A DNA stretch of 64,000 nucleotides from Anopheles merus (Eukaryota > Arthropoda > Insecta > Diptera > Culicidae). Below the pieces are notes generated by a model, which made no database searches, was not told the DNA's origin, and was given only the letters and a program-made list of their open reading frames with translations. The position numbers and the translations under genes are program-made. The DNA is taken from NCBI RefSeq assembly GCF_017562075.2, contig NC_054081.1:2545294-2609293 (forward strand), in the 5' to 3' direction. Shown here one piece after another: positions 12,358 to 22,748 of the stretch (position 1 is the first letter of the stretch; every line of letters begins with the position of its first letter).

Positions 12358-13571
12358 ATCGTCACAATCGTCATCCATCCGGCGGTAATGGGCAGCCCGC
12401 GGGAAACCGGGAAGAAGCTGCCAGCGATGCCATTGCTCCTGCTGCTCCTGGTGCTGGTTGCGCCGACCGAAAGGTTTCTTCAGATTAAATCATGGCCGCG
12501 ACTGGCCGGTTACGTGATCTTTATCGCACCGTGAGTGATGGAATGCCCTCCTCTCACCCCCTTTTTTTGTGGCCCACTGGACAGGAAGAAACCCAAAGCA
12601 GCACCAAACACCGGCTGGGAGTAAAATATGGCTAGCTTGTCCAAAAACGTCGATGACGAGTTTTTAATGCCGATCTGCGTCGTTCCACACCGCTTTTGGC
12701 GGGGACGTGACGGGGAGTCGCATCGGGAGGAATGAGGAGAGTATCAAATTTTACAAAACACTCCCAATGAATTCCGCAGCAGGCAAAGTGTTACGGGCGA
12801 GCCAGAGCGCACGCACGCGGTGGGATTTCGGTGTCTTCAGAGCTGCGCTCGGTATTTCACCTCGGCGGGTATCTCACCCGGGCATCAGGAGCGAGATTGG
12901 AGGAAATTAGACTAAATGATGGCATAAATGGGCCCGGTTTGGATGCGTGGTTTTTTGTTTGTAAAGGGGTAACTGATCCGATCAGCAAACGCGCTCGCGC
13001 GCGCGCGCCCCCGGCGCAACCGTTGGGAAGACATATTGCTGAACTCTGGAATCTATGGACCACATGCTCGATCGATACCGGAATGGTAGCGTATCCGCTG
13101 GAGATGTCATCTAGCGTTGCTGGAGGACGCAAGAAAACATTCCAATTGATTTAAAACCCACTGCGAACATTTGGAATGCTTCGTTTGGGAGCCCGTTGAA
13201 GCCTGATCGGGAAGTGTTTCCTGGGAACTTTACCCACTAGCTCGCTGGAGCTTCTGATTGGTCCTATTTTTCCACCAAAACTCTACCCCCGGAACATCAC
13301 ATTCCAGGTTCAAGGTTTCGTGTTACTGTTCCGGGATGCCCCGAACAAATGCTCGCCTTGCCTAGACACTTGTTATCACCTGTCAAAATATTGCTTCCAG
13401 GCTCGCTTGCTCATGTACCGGGTAGCAGGCAGGCAAAGGATAGAAACCCGTCAACAGGTTTCGCCCCTGTAGAAATCGATCGATGTTGGGCCGGGTACTC
13501 GGTGTGATTGCATCTTGCCCCGCCGTCCGCGAAATCGATCCACGTCCGCCTGTCACGTTCTCGGGCCAAAG

Positions 13572-13586
13572 AAAAAAAAAAAAAAA
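13572..13586 (+). repeat. A15 homopolymer
   Basis: Fifteen A residues within GC-balanced sequence. There are no signs of a retroposon body upstream. Confidence 0.88.
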
Positions 13587-16404
13587 GGTTACGTTCGTGC
13601 AGGCATGCGACACGGGAGCGCACGGAGCGCACCGGTTCTGGTCTGACACCGAGGGTGTCCAGTTTCGAGTGCGCCGGTGTGCACGCGGGCGCAGCGGAAC
13701 GTGAAGTAATTGGATATTGGCCTCGCCTGGTCTCGGGCGGCCGGTTGCCTCTTGTCCGAGGATGATCCGGTCGAAAGGAGTCCGGTCGCTTCCGTTGCGC
13801 TTCGCTGGACCGCGGCCTGGAAAGGAGCTGGGCTTGGTTTGACCCAATTCCACATCGACCCCGAGCCCTGTCTTACCCCTTGGGTCTTACCAAGTTCTTG
13901 AGCAATCCGGAATCGAACCGTGCCCTGGATGCTTCAAGTTTCCTCGCCGATCGACAGCCGCGGTGCCTGCCGGGGGAAGAAACCACTCACACATCGTTCC
14001 ATTATTATTGGAGCAAGTCGAAGAACATTTCTGTGACGCTGTTTCCTGCACTGAGCTATCAGGCTTTACCAATGTCACATCCGCCTGGTATCCTGGAGAA
14101 ACGAAGCTTACTTCCCATTCGTTACACGCTCTGAATGCAACTTCAAAGCGTACTCACCAGCACATCAAACTTTCCGCCGAATTCAATAATAATTCGTTTC
14201 GCAGGTCAATTACAATTCCTGCCAACCTTCTGGGACACAGCATCGGTACACGCACCCAACCGAAAAGCCTCCTGGCAAATCTCTCGAGTCGCTATGCGCC
14301 AAACTCCGGTCACTTTCACTGCCAATAGCTTTCGTTCTGCCGGCCAGAGGCGTGAGCGTCATTTTGATGATGACAGCACTGGGCATTTTTTGGGGAGATC
14401 AAAGGGGACACAGTCCGAGCGAAGTTTCCCCCAACCTAGCTGCCCAAAAGGAAGGACATCAAAACGTCAGCAGAAAAGTGTGTCACCGTGCGTACAACCC
14501 TTTTTGTCACATTCTGCTACGTGAAGTTCCTCCGGGAAGGTCCTTTCATCGTCTTCTTTTTTGCAGTTCGTGCGTGTGTGTGTGTGCCAGTGTATCTTGC
14601 TTCATCTTTCGTTCGTACACCACAGCATGTTTATTTAAAAAAAAAAACGGTGACATTAATGAGCATTTTCACACTTTGCTTATTAAAATGTAAATGAGTG
14701 GAGTTTATTAAAAAGTTTCGTCGCAGTGGGTTCGTCGTTTGCGAGCTACGCCCATCGGAATATTGAGTTTTTTTTTCTGTTTTGAAGGTGAGGTAATGTC
14801 TCAAGAAACGCCTTTTTGGGGCTTCATTTTTTGTGTAAACACAATAGTGCTTAACATTTCCATTACTTTGAAGATTCTCCTGAAAATAACTTAAAAAACA
14901 ACCTCCAAAGCTGCTTGATATTTGACCTTTAGCAAGCAAAAGTTACTTGACAGTGATGAAGACGCTACTGCTGCTTCCTCTTACCGGTTAAACGTTGCTG
15001 ATCTGGCTAGAAAAGTAACAACTGGTCGCTTCTTAGTGTCCGTGCAATGGCCATACGCTCAATGCTCAAGGCCCGGGAAGACTCCCGCTCGGAGCTTAAC
15101 CATGTGGTGCTCGAACAACCAGCAGCTCCTCGCGGCTAAAATTACAATCAATTACACACTCTCGAAGCCGGCGATCGCCGTGATCCACCTGCCCACCGGG
15201 CCAGAGGGGATTAGCCGCTCAAAACTACCGCGTCTCCGCGAACAACGCACGCCAACGAACAGCGAACGATTTCTTAGCTCGGGAAAAGAATGAAATCCAT
15301 CGAGCGGGCAAAGGATTTTGCAGGGCTTAACATCAGTCTTTTTCTTCGGTTTCGTTTCGTTGGTTGCTTCCTTCTCCAATCAATCTAGATTTTTTGTGAG
15401 CCTGATAGTCCTTCGGCTTGGTCGGTCCCGAGGATACTGTACACTGCGTGGTGTGCTGATTCCGTAGGCTCAGCGTGTGTTCCCGGACCCTTGCAGAAAC
15501 CATTCTTCGTGCTAGAAAGACTGGATTCTTTTTTGTATTTCGTCACTATTCAATTAGCAAAATTAGCTTTTTTTGGTCCTTTTTCCCCTGTTTTTTGTTT
15601 TTTTGTTTGCTGTTTCAGGGTTGGCTGGTTACACATTACCTATTCCGCGACCTCGCTCGGGTAACGAGATGTCCAGGTACCGGCAACCTTTTGCGTTGGT
15701 CCCGCTCATCCCGCTGTCACAGCTCTTCTACGCGCATTGTGATCGATGTGATGGCAAAACGGACGCTTCACGTTTTTTGCTTTCCTATTTTCTTCATCGT
15801 TTTTGTTGTTGGCCGTGTTTGCTGGCATTCACTTGGGTTAGAGTTTTGTTCGCTGCTAGAATCTTCGAACCAATTCAGCCAACGGGATGTGCCCGGTATC
15901 TCTCTGCCCTCCCTTTTTAGCCCTGGAAAAGGATGGTAAGCTTATAAAGCTTGCCGGAAGGATCTGAATGTTGCTCTTGATCCATTTAACAAACAAAAAA
16001 ATACGCACTACACACACACACATTTTCAGGTGGGATACAAAACCTTTCACCATTTCACGGGGCTGAATCGGAAGCATTAGCCGTCACAAAGGAGAGCCCG
16101 GAGCCGGAGGAAACAGCGCATAAAAAATAACAACGGTAGAAAAATAGACACACACAGCAGAACAGACGGCAAGAGGGCTGTGGGCGGAAACTACCCTTGG
16201 CATCCAAAGTTTGCCACCGTGATTTGCGATTCCCACACACACACACACGTAGACCGGATGTGGAAGCTGGTGTTGCAAAACCTGTGCGCGCCCCGGTAAG
16301 ATCAAACGATGGCCACGCCGGAAAGCCTTTCAGGCTCGGAGTGCGAACAATGAGCGCTGCACGGGCTAATCAAAGCAGCGAAACTTCAATGAAGCATAAA
16401 TACG

Positions 16405-16428
<24 letters not shown>
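16405..16428 (+). repeat. (CA)12 microsatellite
   Basis: A perfect CA run, followed after an AAA interruption by a few more CA units up to about 16436. A shorter CA run lies 160 bp upstream at 16234-16248. Confidence 0.92.
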
Positions 16429-16435
<7 letters not shown>

Positions 16436-16849
16436 ATAAGAAGGCATTTGTGTACATACGGGCCGGCATGAAGGATAGATCAATGAGCAGTGGATGTGCT
16501 TGATGGCAAAATGCCGAAATTCCGACGGCACGTTCAGCGCCTACCAATCAAGCCAGAACTAAAGCGCCTCGCGGGTTGAGGTTGAACCAGCACAGTGCGA
16601 AAAGGGAGCGTTGGTGCATTGTTTGATTTTATCCTTGCAGGAATTTTGTTTAGATAAAATGTACTTGTATAAGCATCGTTGAGCAGACTCGCCAACCAAC
16701 TATTAACCATTTTGTGAAGGCACCGTTCGTACGGCGTTTGGTCTTCGTGATGGGCGTTTGGTCAGCATTGCAAGTGTAGGCTGGGGGTATAGTATACACA
16801 CTTCTATGTAACAAAAAGAGACCATTTACAGCACTCGGCTGAAGATGGA

Positions 16850-17660
16850 ATGAATTCCTAGGGGCTGGTAAAGGGTTAAGGATCAGTTCCAGGATCGGTA
16901 TGGGTATTGTTTTTAAAATCAGTTCCAAGGGCAATATGGGTTCAGGATTTTTTCTATTACTAGCATGTATCCTGCATCAATTCCAGAACTCAATTCTGAA
17001 CCGTCACAGATTCAGAATGAGTTCCAGGACCAGTATGGATCCTTTATTAGTTTCAGGGTTGGTATGGGTTCAGGATCTATTCCAGGAGTAGTTTGGATTC
17101 TGGATCAGCTCCGTAACTGGTATAGAACCAGAAACTGTTACAAAACTAATATGGGGTTGGATTCAGTTCCAGGATCGATATGGTTCCTGGACCGATATAG
17201 ATTCGCAACCAGTTCCATTAACCGATTTGAGTTCGGAATAATTTCAAGGACAAGTATAGGTTAGGAAAAAGTTGCAGTTCCGATACGATTTTGGAATCAG
17301 TTCCAGGATCGGTATGAGTACTTGGTTAGCTTCTGTACCGGCTTAGCTTTGGAACCAACTTTAAAACCAGTTGGGTTATGAACCAGTTCTGGGGCCGTTA
17401 TGGGTTCAGGATATATTCCTAGACCATCATGGGTTCGACACCAGTTCCAGAATTGGTATGGATTCGGGAACAGTTCCAGGTCCATTATGGGTTCAATATC
17501 CGTTCCTGGAGCCGTTCCGAGGACTGGCATGAGGCTAAGAGCAATTCCAGGTTCTATATGGGTTAAGAATTAATTTCTGGTTACAGGTTCACTGCCAGTC
17601 CCATAATCGGTATTGGTTCAGATACAAGTTCCAAGATCGGTATCTGTCTCTGGATATCAT
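16850..17660 (+). repeat. Degenerate minisatellite, unit about 28-36 bp
   Basis: About 800 bp of diverged tandem units built around the words CAGTTCCAGGATCGGTATGG and GGTTCAGGAT. AGTTCC-type anchors recur at roughly 28-40 base steps (for example 16885, 16921, 17021, 17051, 17079, 17107). Units differ by substitutions and small indels, so the array is old. The words GGATC-AGTTCC-AGGATC-GGT resemble the GGAATC/GGTTCC hexamers of the array at 30305, which suggests shared ancestry. I could not find terminal inverted repeats. Confidence 0.8.
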
Positions 17661-17859
17661 TTGAAGAATAATGAAGGCTATTTCACGATTTTTGCTCTAC
17701 ATTTTTAGGCTCTAGAGAAACATGTTGCATAGACAGAGCATCAATCTTAAAAAAAATACTACCTGCTGCCTCACAGTATCCGATCATCGAGTGTCAACCG
17801 CCAGGCATCAATTGTCAAAGCACTCTATACAACAACAACAATTCTGTTCTTTGTACAGG

Positions 17860-17867
17860 AGCTAGAC
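17860..17867 (+). repeat. Target-site duplication, left copy (AGCTAGAC)
   Basis: This 8-bp word lies directly outside the TAGTGATG end of the element at 17868-18491 and is repeated exactly at its right edge (18492-18499). Eight base pairs is the duplication size made by hAT transposases. The central TA fits the nnnTAnnn pattern reported for the Buster branch of hAT. Confidence 0.85.
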
Positions 17868-18491
17868 TAGTGATGTGCTGTATGGAGCGCACCCACGACT
17901 CCGATCCGACTCCGACTATTGTTAGTTCGATTCCGACTCCAGCCAAATGGAACCACTAGATCCGCCCGGAGTCGGAGTCGTTCGGAGTCGTCTGGAGTCG
18001 ACTGGAGTCATCAGGAGTCGACGACTCCGAACGACTCCGAACGACTCCGGACGACTCCGGACGACTCCAACTCCGGACGACTCCAACTCCGGGCGACTCC
18101 GGTCGACTCCGGACGACTCCGAACGACTCCGACGACACCGAACGAATCCGAACGACTCCGATTCCGGGCGACTCCGACTCCGGGCGACTCCGGACGACTC
18201 CGCACGACTCCGAATGACTCCGACGACACCGAACGACTCCGAACGACTCTGAACGACTCCGGACGACTCCGACTCCGGGCGACTCCGGACGACTCCGAAC
18301 GACTCCGGATGACTCCAACTCCTGGCGACTCCGGGCGACTCCGGGCGACTCCGGGTGACTCCGTACGACTCCGGACGATTCCGAACGACTCCGGATATTG
18401 CAGCGCGGACCTACCTTTCGGAGTCGATTCCGGATTCATCGGAGTCGGATCGGAGTCGACTTCGGATTTTGGCCAACTTTACCCATCACTA
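17868..18491. mobile_element. Non-autonomous hAT-like element carrying a minisatellite
   Basis: A 624-bp unit begins TAGTGATG and ends CATCACTA, a perfect 8-bp inverted repeat. It is flanked by identical 8-bp direct repeats AGCTAGAC, as expected of a hAT insertion. Almost the whole interior is minisatellite (separate entry). There is no room for a transposase and no sign of one, so it would have been mobilised in trans. Right-end sequence read inward gives TAGTGATGGGTAAAG, which matches the left end of the element at 30285 (TAGTGATGGGGAAA). What is seen: TIR, TSD, array. What is inferred: hAT-type mobility and membership of a family with the 30285 element. Confidence 0.72.
17890..18470 (+). 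repeat. GACTCCGAAC-type minisatellite, about 10-bp unit
   Basis: Tandem units GACTCCGAAC/GACTCCGGAC with frequent 6-bp inserts such as AACTCC. Orientation switches: GACTCC reads forward at about 17890-17940, reversed (GGAGTC) at 17968-18020, forward again at 18021-18395, and reversed at about 18420-18465. The reversed blocks could fold back on the forward one. The long open frames across it on both strands (Arg-Leu-Arg-Thr-Thr-Pro repeats and Ser-Arg-Pro-Glu-Ser repeats) follow from the repeat and are not genes. Confidence 0.93.
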
Positions 18492-18499
18492 AGCTAGAC
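18492..18499 (+). repeat. Target-site duplication, right copy (AGCTAGAC)
   Basis: Exact partner of 17860-17867, directly after the CATCACTA end. Confidence 0.85.
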
Positions 18500-21400
18500 A
18501 ATTGCAATCAAATTAAATTTAGTGTAGCATCTGAACATTTAGTAAGTCTTAAAACCTATTCCCATGCCATCATAAGGTGTGTGCTAAGATTCGTTGAAAA
18601 TGATCCAGCCGTGTCGGAGGTTGCTGGCAATAAACACGAGATTTTTACACATATAGAGAAGAAGAAGATTTATTATGCTTAATTGTTCTGAAACATCATT
18701 CATTTCTTCATATTCATTAAATTGGCAAAATAAGAACAGACAAGGAATCGATAGAAAAAACATTAAATTAAAATATATTTCCCTGTAGATTGCTCAATTT
18801 TTGTAGCTAGAAAGCGCCGTAAAAACTTAATTCTCAACTACAAAACCCTCTCGAATTGTAAACGGTCCTCCCACCTTTCCCTCGAGTTGGCACGAATGGC
18901 AAGGACACTTCACACTGGTTGAAGTTGATTTTCCGATGTTCTTGCTGTCCGCAACCGCACTCGGAAGCGTCCCACTCTTCCCGCACTTCCAACCTGCCGG
19001 GCGGCAATCGACCGCACTTCGGTTCGGCATTATTGTTCTCAAATTGACTGTAAACTTTTGTCACTGTGGACGACTGTGCAACTGTGCTCGCTCACTCGCT
19101 GCCGATAGCATTCGACTTGGCACCAAATGGCGCACCGGAAAGATGGTACCGAGGTGTCCCCGGTCGCCCGAGTGTCGCTTATTTACGCTTCACGATTTCT
19201 GCCCACCCCGGGCGGGTGCGGTGGGTCGTCTCGGGTTGGAGACGAGTAATCAATTTCGAGGGAGAACATTTTTATCAGCAAAACTCACGCATCCAACGCC
19301 CCGGCCCCGGGTGGGGGATGGCGGGTTGAAGCGGCCAATAATTTGACAAATGCGTTTCGAACCGGCAATGAGAACGCACAAGGGTGGCTGGCTGGGTGGT
19401 GGAGCGGGGAAAAGCGATGGCCCTGGCAGTCAATTGTGAGCCACCACTGCTCGGTGTTTCGGAGTGTTGCAAATATTTTATCGAAACGAACACGGACGAT
19501 AGACCCTCGGAGTCGTTTGCGGTCGTGCAGCAGCACCGCGCCTTCAGTTGTGGGAAATCGGATGGAAAATGCTTTACTAAGACGGGGCTTACGGTAACGA
19601 TTTTCCGTGCCGAGTCAGCTGCGGCAGCCGCTGGAATAGCCGTCGTGCCGTTGGTGAGTGATTGTGAGGTAAGGAAAGGATTTAACCATTGCGTTGCGGA
19701 TCCTTTGAGGAACAAATTCGATATTTACTGAGCTGTGTGTATCTAATGAACATGAAGTAATATTTAAATTTATAAAATAAACAATAATTCATCAAAACAA
19801 TGAATTACATACAACAGTGAAAAACAAGGATCAAAAATATATCTAAAACTACAACTGAATTTGAACGTCAAGAAACATTTAAAGCTTCTATTGAGCTAAC
19901 CCCCATGTTCTGTCCGATACGTTTCGCCTCATTTATTCATTTCAAAATGTAAAATATGTTCACATGACTCCTATTCCGATCCTTTTCCCGCATCCTGAAT
20001 AATTGTTTTGTGCTTTCAAACGATTCTTTTTTTTTTGCTTTCAATTTCAGCTGACCTCGACATGCGCCAAGACCATCGAAAAGGGTCAGGCACGTCCACA
20101 AGCGTCCACAACCCACCAAACGGTCACTCGTGCAATGCGCTGCGTTCTTTCGCCCCCCCCGCCACCCTGCAACTGGAGGAGAGATGGTGTGAAAACAACA
20201 ACAACAAAAAACACACAAAAAAAGCAAGCATACAAGACAACAATCTTCCCAGTAGCGCAAAGCGTAGCAGAAGCGCAAGGAAGGGCAAAGGCTACGGAGC
20301 GCTAGCAGATAAGATACGCAGACGGGCATGGGAGATGACCGGACGAGAAGCAGAAGCACACACACAGCACAAAAATCACAACCGGAGCGAAAGAAAGGGG
20401 CAGCGAACGGACGAACGAGAGCGCCCGGCAAGATAATCTTATTAAATTGGTCATAAAATTAAATTGAAGATGAAAATGAGAGAAAACTTCTGCAGCGGTG
20501 TACGGTGGGTTTGCCCGGGCGGGTGAGTTCCCGTAAAATGGTCAATGCCAATGTACGTGAGGGTTCCTTGTTTCGACAGTTTTTTTGTTTTGTGTGTGTG
20601 TGTTTTTTTTTTTTTGGTACGTTTATGATGTTTTTCTCACCCTTCCGGCAGGGTCGAAGGTGACGCGCGCAGTCCTAGTATCGGCTCTGTTGTGGCGGGT
20701 TGACGTTGGGGCTAGCTCGAGAAACAATTGTCAGCTGCTTTTTTTTTGTTTTACTCCCTCCCTGGTTGATGCGAAAACCGTTTGTGGGGTTTCCTCGGTA
20801 AGCAGCTTATACCAATCTGAACTTTTGATGGCGGGGAGGAGCTTGCTCTCTAGCTGCCGGCTTGTTTCGGCATCAGTGCACGATGTTTGAACCTCTTCCA
20901 GTTGCTGCTTGGTTTGGGGAGTGGCAGAAAGAAGTACGGTTGAGTGAGCGCGTTTCGCGGCTAGAAATCCACACAACGATAAAGATCGACCGGATGGTGA
21001 CTCTGAAAGTTGGACGGAACGGGCCGACGGTCAGCGAGCACTGTCAGCGATCAAATCGGATTGTGTGTTTGAGGATACTGTTCGAATTTGCTTTTTTTTT
21101 CTACTGATATCCAGAGAGTCCAAGATTCAGAGCAGCCTCAACAATCTGCTATCGATTGACGGTTACAGCACATGGAGCGAGTTTTGCGTTGGCATCAGAA
21201 CCGAAAGATTCGATTCAATTTAACACTTGATTCGTCAATCAGTTCCAAATTTACGCAAAACGATTCTTGAATTCGTCCTAACTGAATTGCTTGAAGCCTT
21301 CGTACTGCTTTAGCACAAAATCTCAAAATCCTGAAGTCCATTGGCTTCCAATCTGGAGATGTGTCAGGCGCATTCCAATGAGCTAATGAAATAAGACAAT

Positions 21401-21940
21401 TCCTCGATACGCCATTCCTGAACGATTGTAACATTAAGGACTTAAGCTGACAGCAAAAAATATGTTCTTCAAAAAGTAGTTTAGCGCAAGCCTATTCCTT
21501 GTTTAGTTTTACGCCTCTGTCAATGGACAACAATGGCAATTTCCCTCTGTGTGGATATAGCTTCCCAAAAGAACTCAGATGATGCATTTAGATATCATTA
21601 GACAATGTCACGAAGACATGCTCCATACATACGATCATTTTGGTTGCTAAACGTTATCTCCATAGAAATCATTTTTTTTCCCCAAAAAAACATGTTTTGA
21701 CTTGGAGCGTGCAAATCCACATGTTACCAAGTAATCAGTGAGGTCGCACTATATAACTATATCTTGATAAATGATCTCACAGACCAGATAGACTTAGCCT
21801 TCTTAGGTACTTAGGATAGACCACTGATCTAAGTCGTCGAATTAACGTAAAAAACATTGCTTCTGGAAGAAAGTACAGGAATTATCTAACACAAAAGCTG
21901 AGCTCATGTTTATCGTTCGATCCATTTGCTGTAGAAGGTA
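18500..21940. other. Non-coding stretch with AT-rich segments, no gene recognised
   Basis: AT-rich parts lie at 18500-18840, 19720-20000 and 21090-21940. A good splice-acceptor-like sequence (long T tract then TTTCAG) ends at about 20050, but the frame after it has no family features. A frame at about 19384-19731 ends near donor-like GTGAGT and GTAAGG words, but its codon-position GC is flat (about 53/49/58 by hand count), so I did not call it. Confidence 0.55.
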
Positions 21941-21948
21941 GTTCAGCA
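21941..21948 (+). repeat. Target-site duplication, left copy (GTTCAGCA)
   Basis: This 8-bp word directly precedes the CAGTGC end of the element at 21949-22740 and is repeated exactly at 22741-22748. Confidence 0.88.
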
Positions 21949-22170
21949 CAGTGCTGCAAAATGTCATGAATATCACGAGATTTTCACCAACGAAAACAAT
22001 AAACATATCCGTGGTAGCTTGATGCTCATTGCTGATAGTCAATAAAAGTGCGTCATGACATGCAGAACACGACATGTGAATACTTGAGTCGAACGCGTTA
22101 CTCTGACAACTGTTTCAGTCATCAACACTCACGACTGAAACGAAGCTCAAATCAGATCACGTACACAACT

Positions 22171-22490
22171 GAGATGATCAGTGACGATACTCAAACAGTA
22201 GGAGAATCAATCACATGCTTGGTGACATTTAGTTTAGCAGCCAACTTTTGGTCACTCACTTGGGCACGACATTGTTGTCGGCGATAATCGCGACATTCTT
22301 GGAGAAACCATGCTCATTTTGTTTATTGGAACCACTCGCACGCACCGCATAATTCCCCTGACTATCGTGATAATCACCGACAGAAAATGTCGCGACCAAG
22401 TGATTGAACACGAGTTGGTTGCACACAATGTCACCAAGCATGTTATGGGTGCAACAACTGTTTGAGTCTCACTTCTGATCATCACAGTAG
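22171..22490. repeat. Internal imperfect inverted repeat of the MITE
   Basis: The arm at 22171-22300 aligns, with mismatches and small gaps, to the reverse complement of 22355-22490. Matched words include GATGATCAG, ACTCAAACAGT, ACATGCTTGGTGACATT and GCGACATT, in the same order and spacing. The spacer is about 55 bp. RNA across it could form a long imperfect hairpin. Confidence 0.7.
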
Positions 22491-22738
22491 AGGTCGTGAC
22501 GCTGACATGATTTTGTTTCAGCCAGAATTTGTCATGACTATGTCAGTGACATTTTGCAAAACTGATCACAGCAAAAAAAAAGTCGTGACATAGTGACTGA
22601 CCAAGCGATGGTCGCAAACATGTCATGAGCATATATTAGTCACACCAACCGTTCTGAGTATCACCTCTGATTACGTGACGCTGATATGGATTTTGTTTTA
22701 GATTTTTTTATGACATTGACAGTGACATTTTGCCGCAC
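22400..22738 (+). repeat. Diverged direct repeat, step about 179 bp
   Basis: GTGACGCTGACATGATTTTG at 22496-22515 recurs as GTGACGCTGATATGGATTTTG-like sequence at 22675. It is followed in both copies by GTGACATTTTGC, which in the second copy is the element's terminal repeat. The element therefore grew by partial tandem duplication near its right end. Confidence 0.6.
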
Positions 22739-22740
22739 TG

Positions 22741-22748
22741 GTTCAGCA
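22741..22748 (+). repeat. Target-site duplication, right copy (GTTCAGCA)
   Basis: Exact partner of 21941-21948, directly after the CACTG end. Confidence 0.88.

Larger units (their letters stand above)
11201..16849. other. Long non-coding stretch with microsatellites and GC-alternating tracts
   Basis: Contains short CT, GT and CA runs (11375-11392, 12338-12357, 15998-16020, 16234-16248, 16405-16428) and A15 at 13572-13586. Alternating purine-pyrimidine CG tracts lie near 11779-11790, 12066-12078 and 12996-13008. A perfect tRNA B-box-like word occurs near 13908 on the minus strand without a tRNA around it. No gene was recognised; open frames overlap on both strands. Confidence 0.6.
21949..22740. 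mobile_element. Non-autonomous hAT-type MITE, 792 bp
   Basis: The left end reads CAGTGCTGCAAAATGTCA. The right end read inward is CAGTGCGGCAAAATGTCA, one mismatch in 18. Perfect 8-bp direct repeats GTTCAGCA flank it. TIR plus 8-bp TSD is the hAT signature. The interior has no transposase-like frame. It consists of a long internal inverted repeat (22171-22300 against 22355-22490) and a direct repeat of about 179-bp step, both rich in GTGACATT/ATGTCAC words. It was probably copied by an unlinked autonomous element. Confidence 0.82.

Noticed and set aside
13383..13853. 156-codon minus-strand frame
   Set aside because: It contains a Phe run from a poly-A tract, has equally long frames on the other strand and shows no domain or codon periodicity.
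13880..13990. tRNA-like B-box (GGTTCGATTCC on the minus strand at about 13908)
   Set aside because: The T-stem does not pair beyond three base pairs, and no acceptor stem, D-arm or anticodon arm can be built around it.
14144..14300. Minus-strand frame of about 45 codons ending at a GTGAGT donor-like word
   Set aside because: Its length is within chance, its amino-acid content is Arg/Leu-rich and it has no family resemblance.
17919..18497. Open frame of 192 codons (and frames on the opposite strand) rich in Arg-Thr-Pro-Ser-Asp
   Set aside because: It is the translation of the GACTCC minisatellite. All frames in both directions stay open because the unit lacks stop codons.
19384..19731. 115-codon frame ending near GTGAGT and GTAAGG donor-like words
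   Set aside because: Codon-position GC is nearly flat and a 146-codon frame overlaps on the other strand. The donor words alone are not enough.
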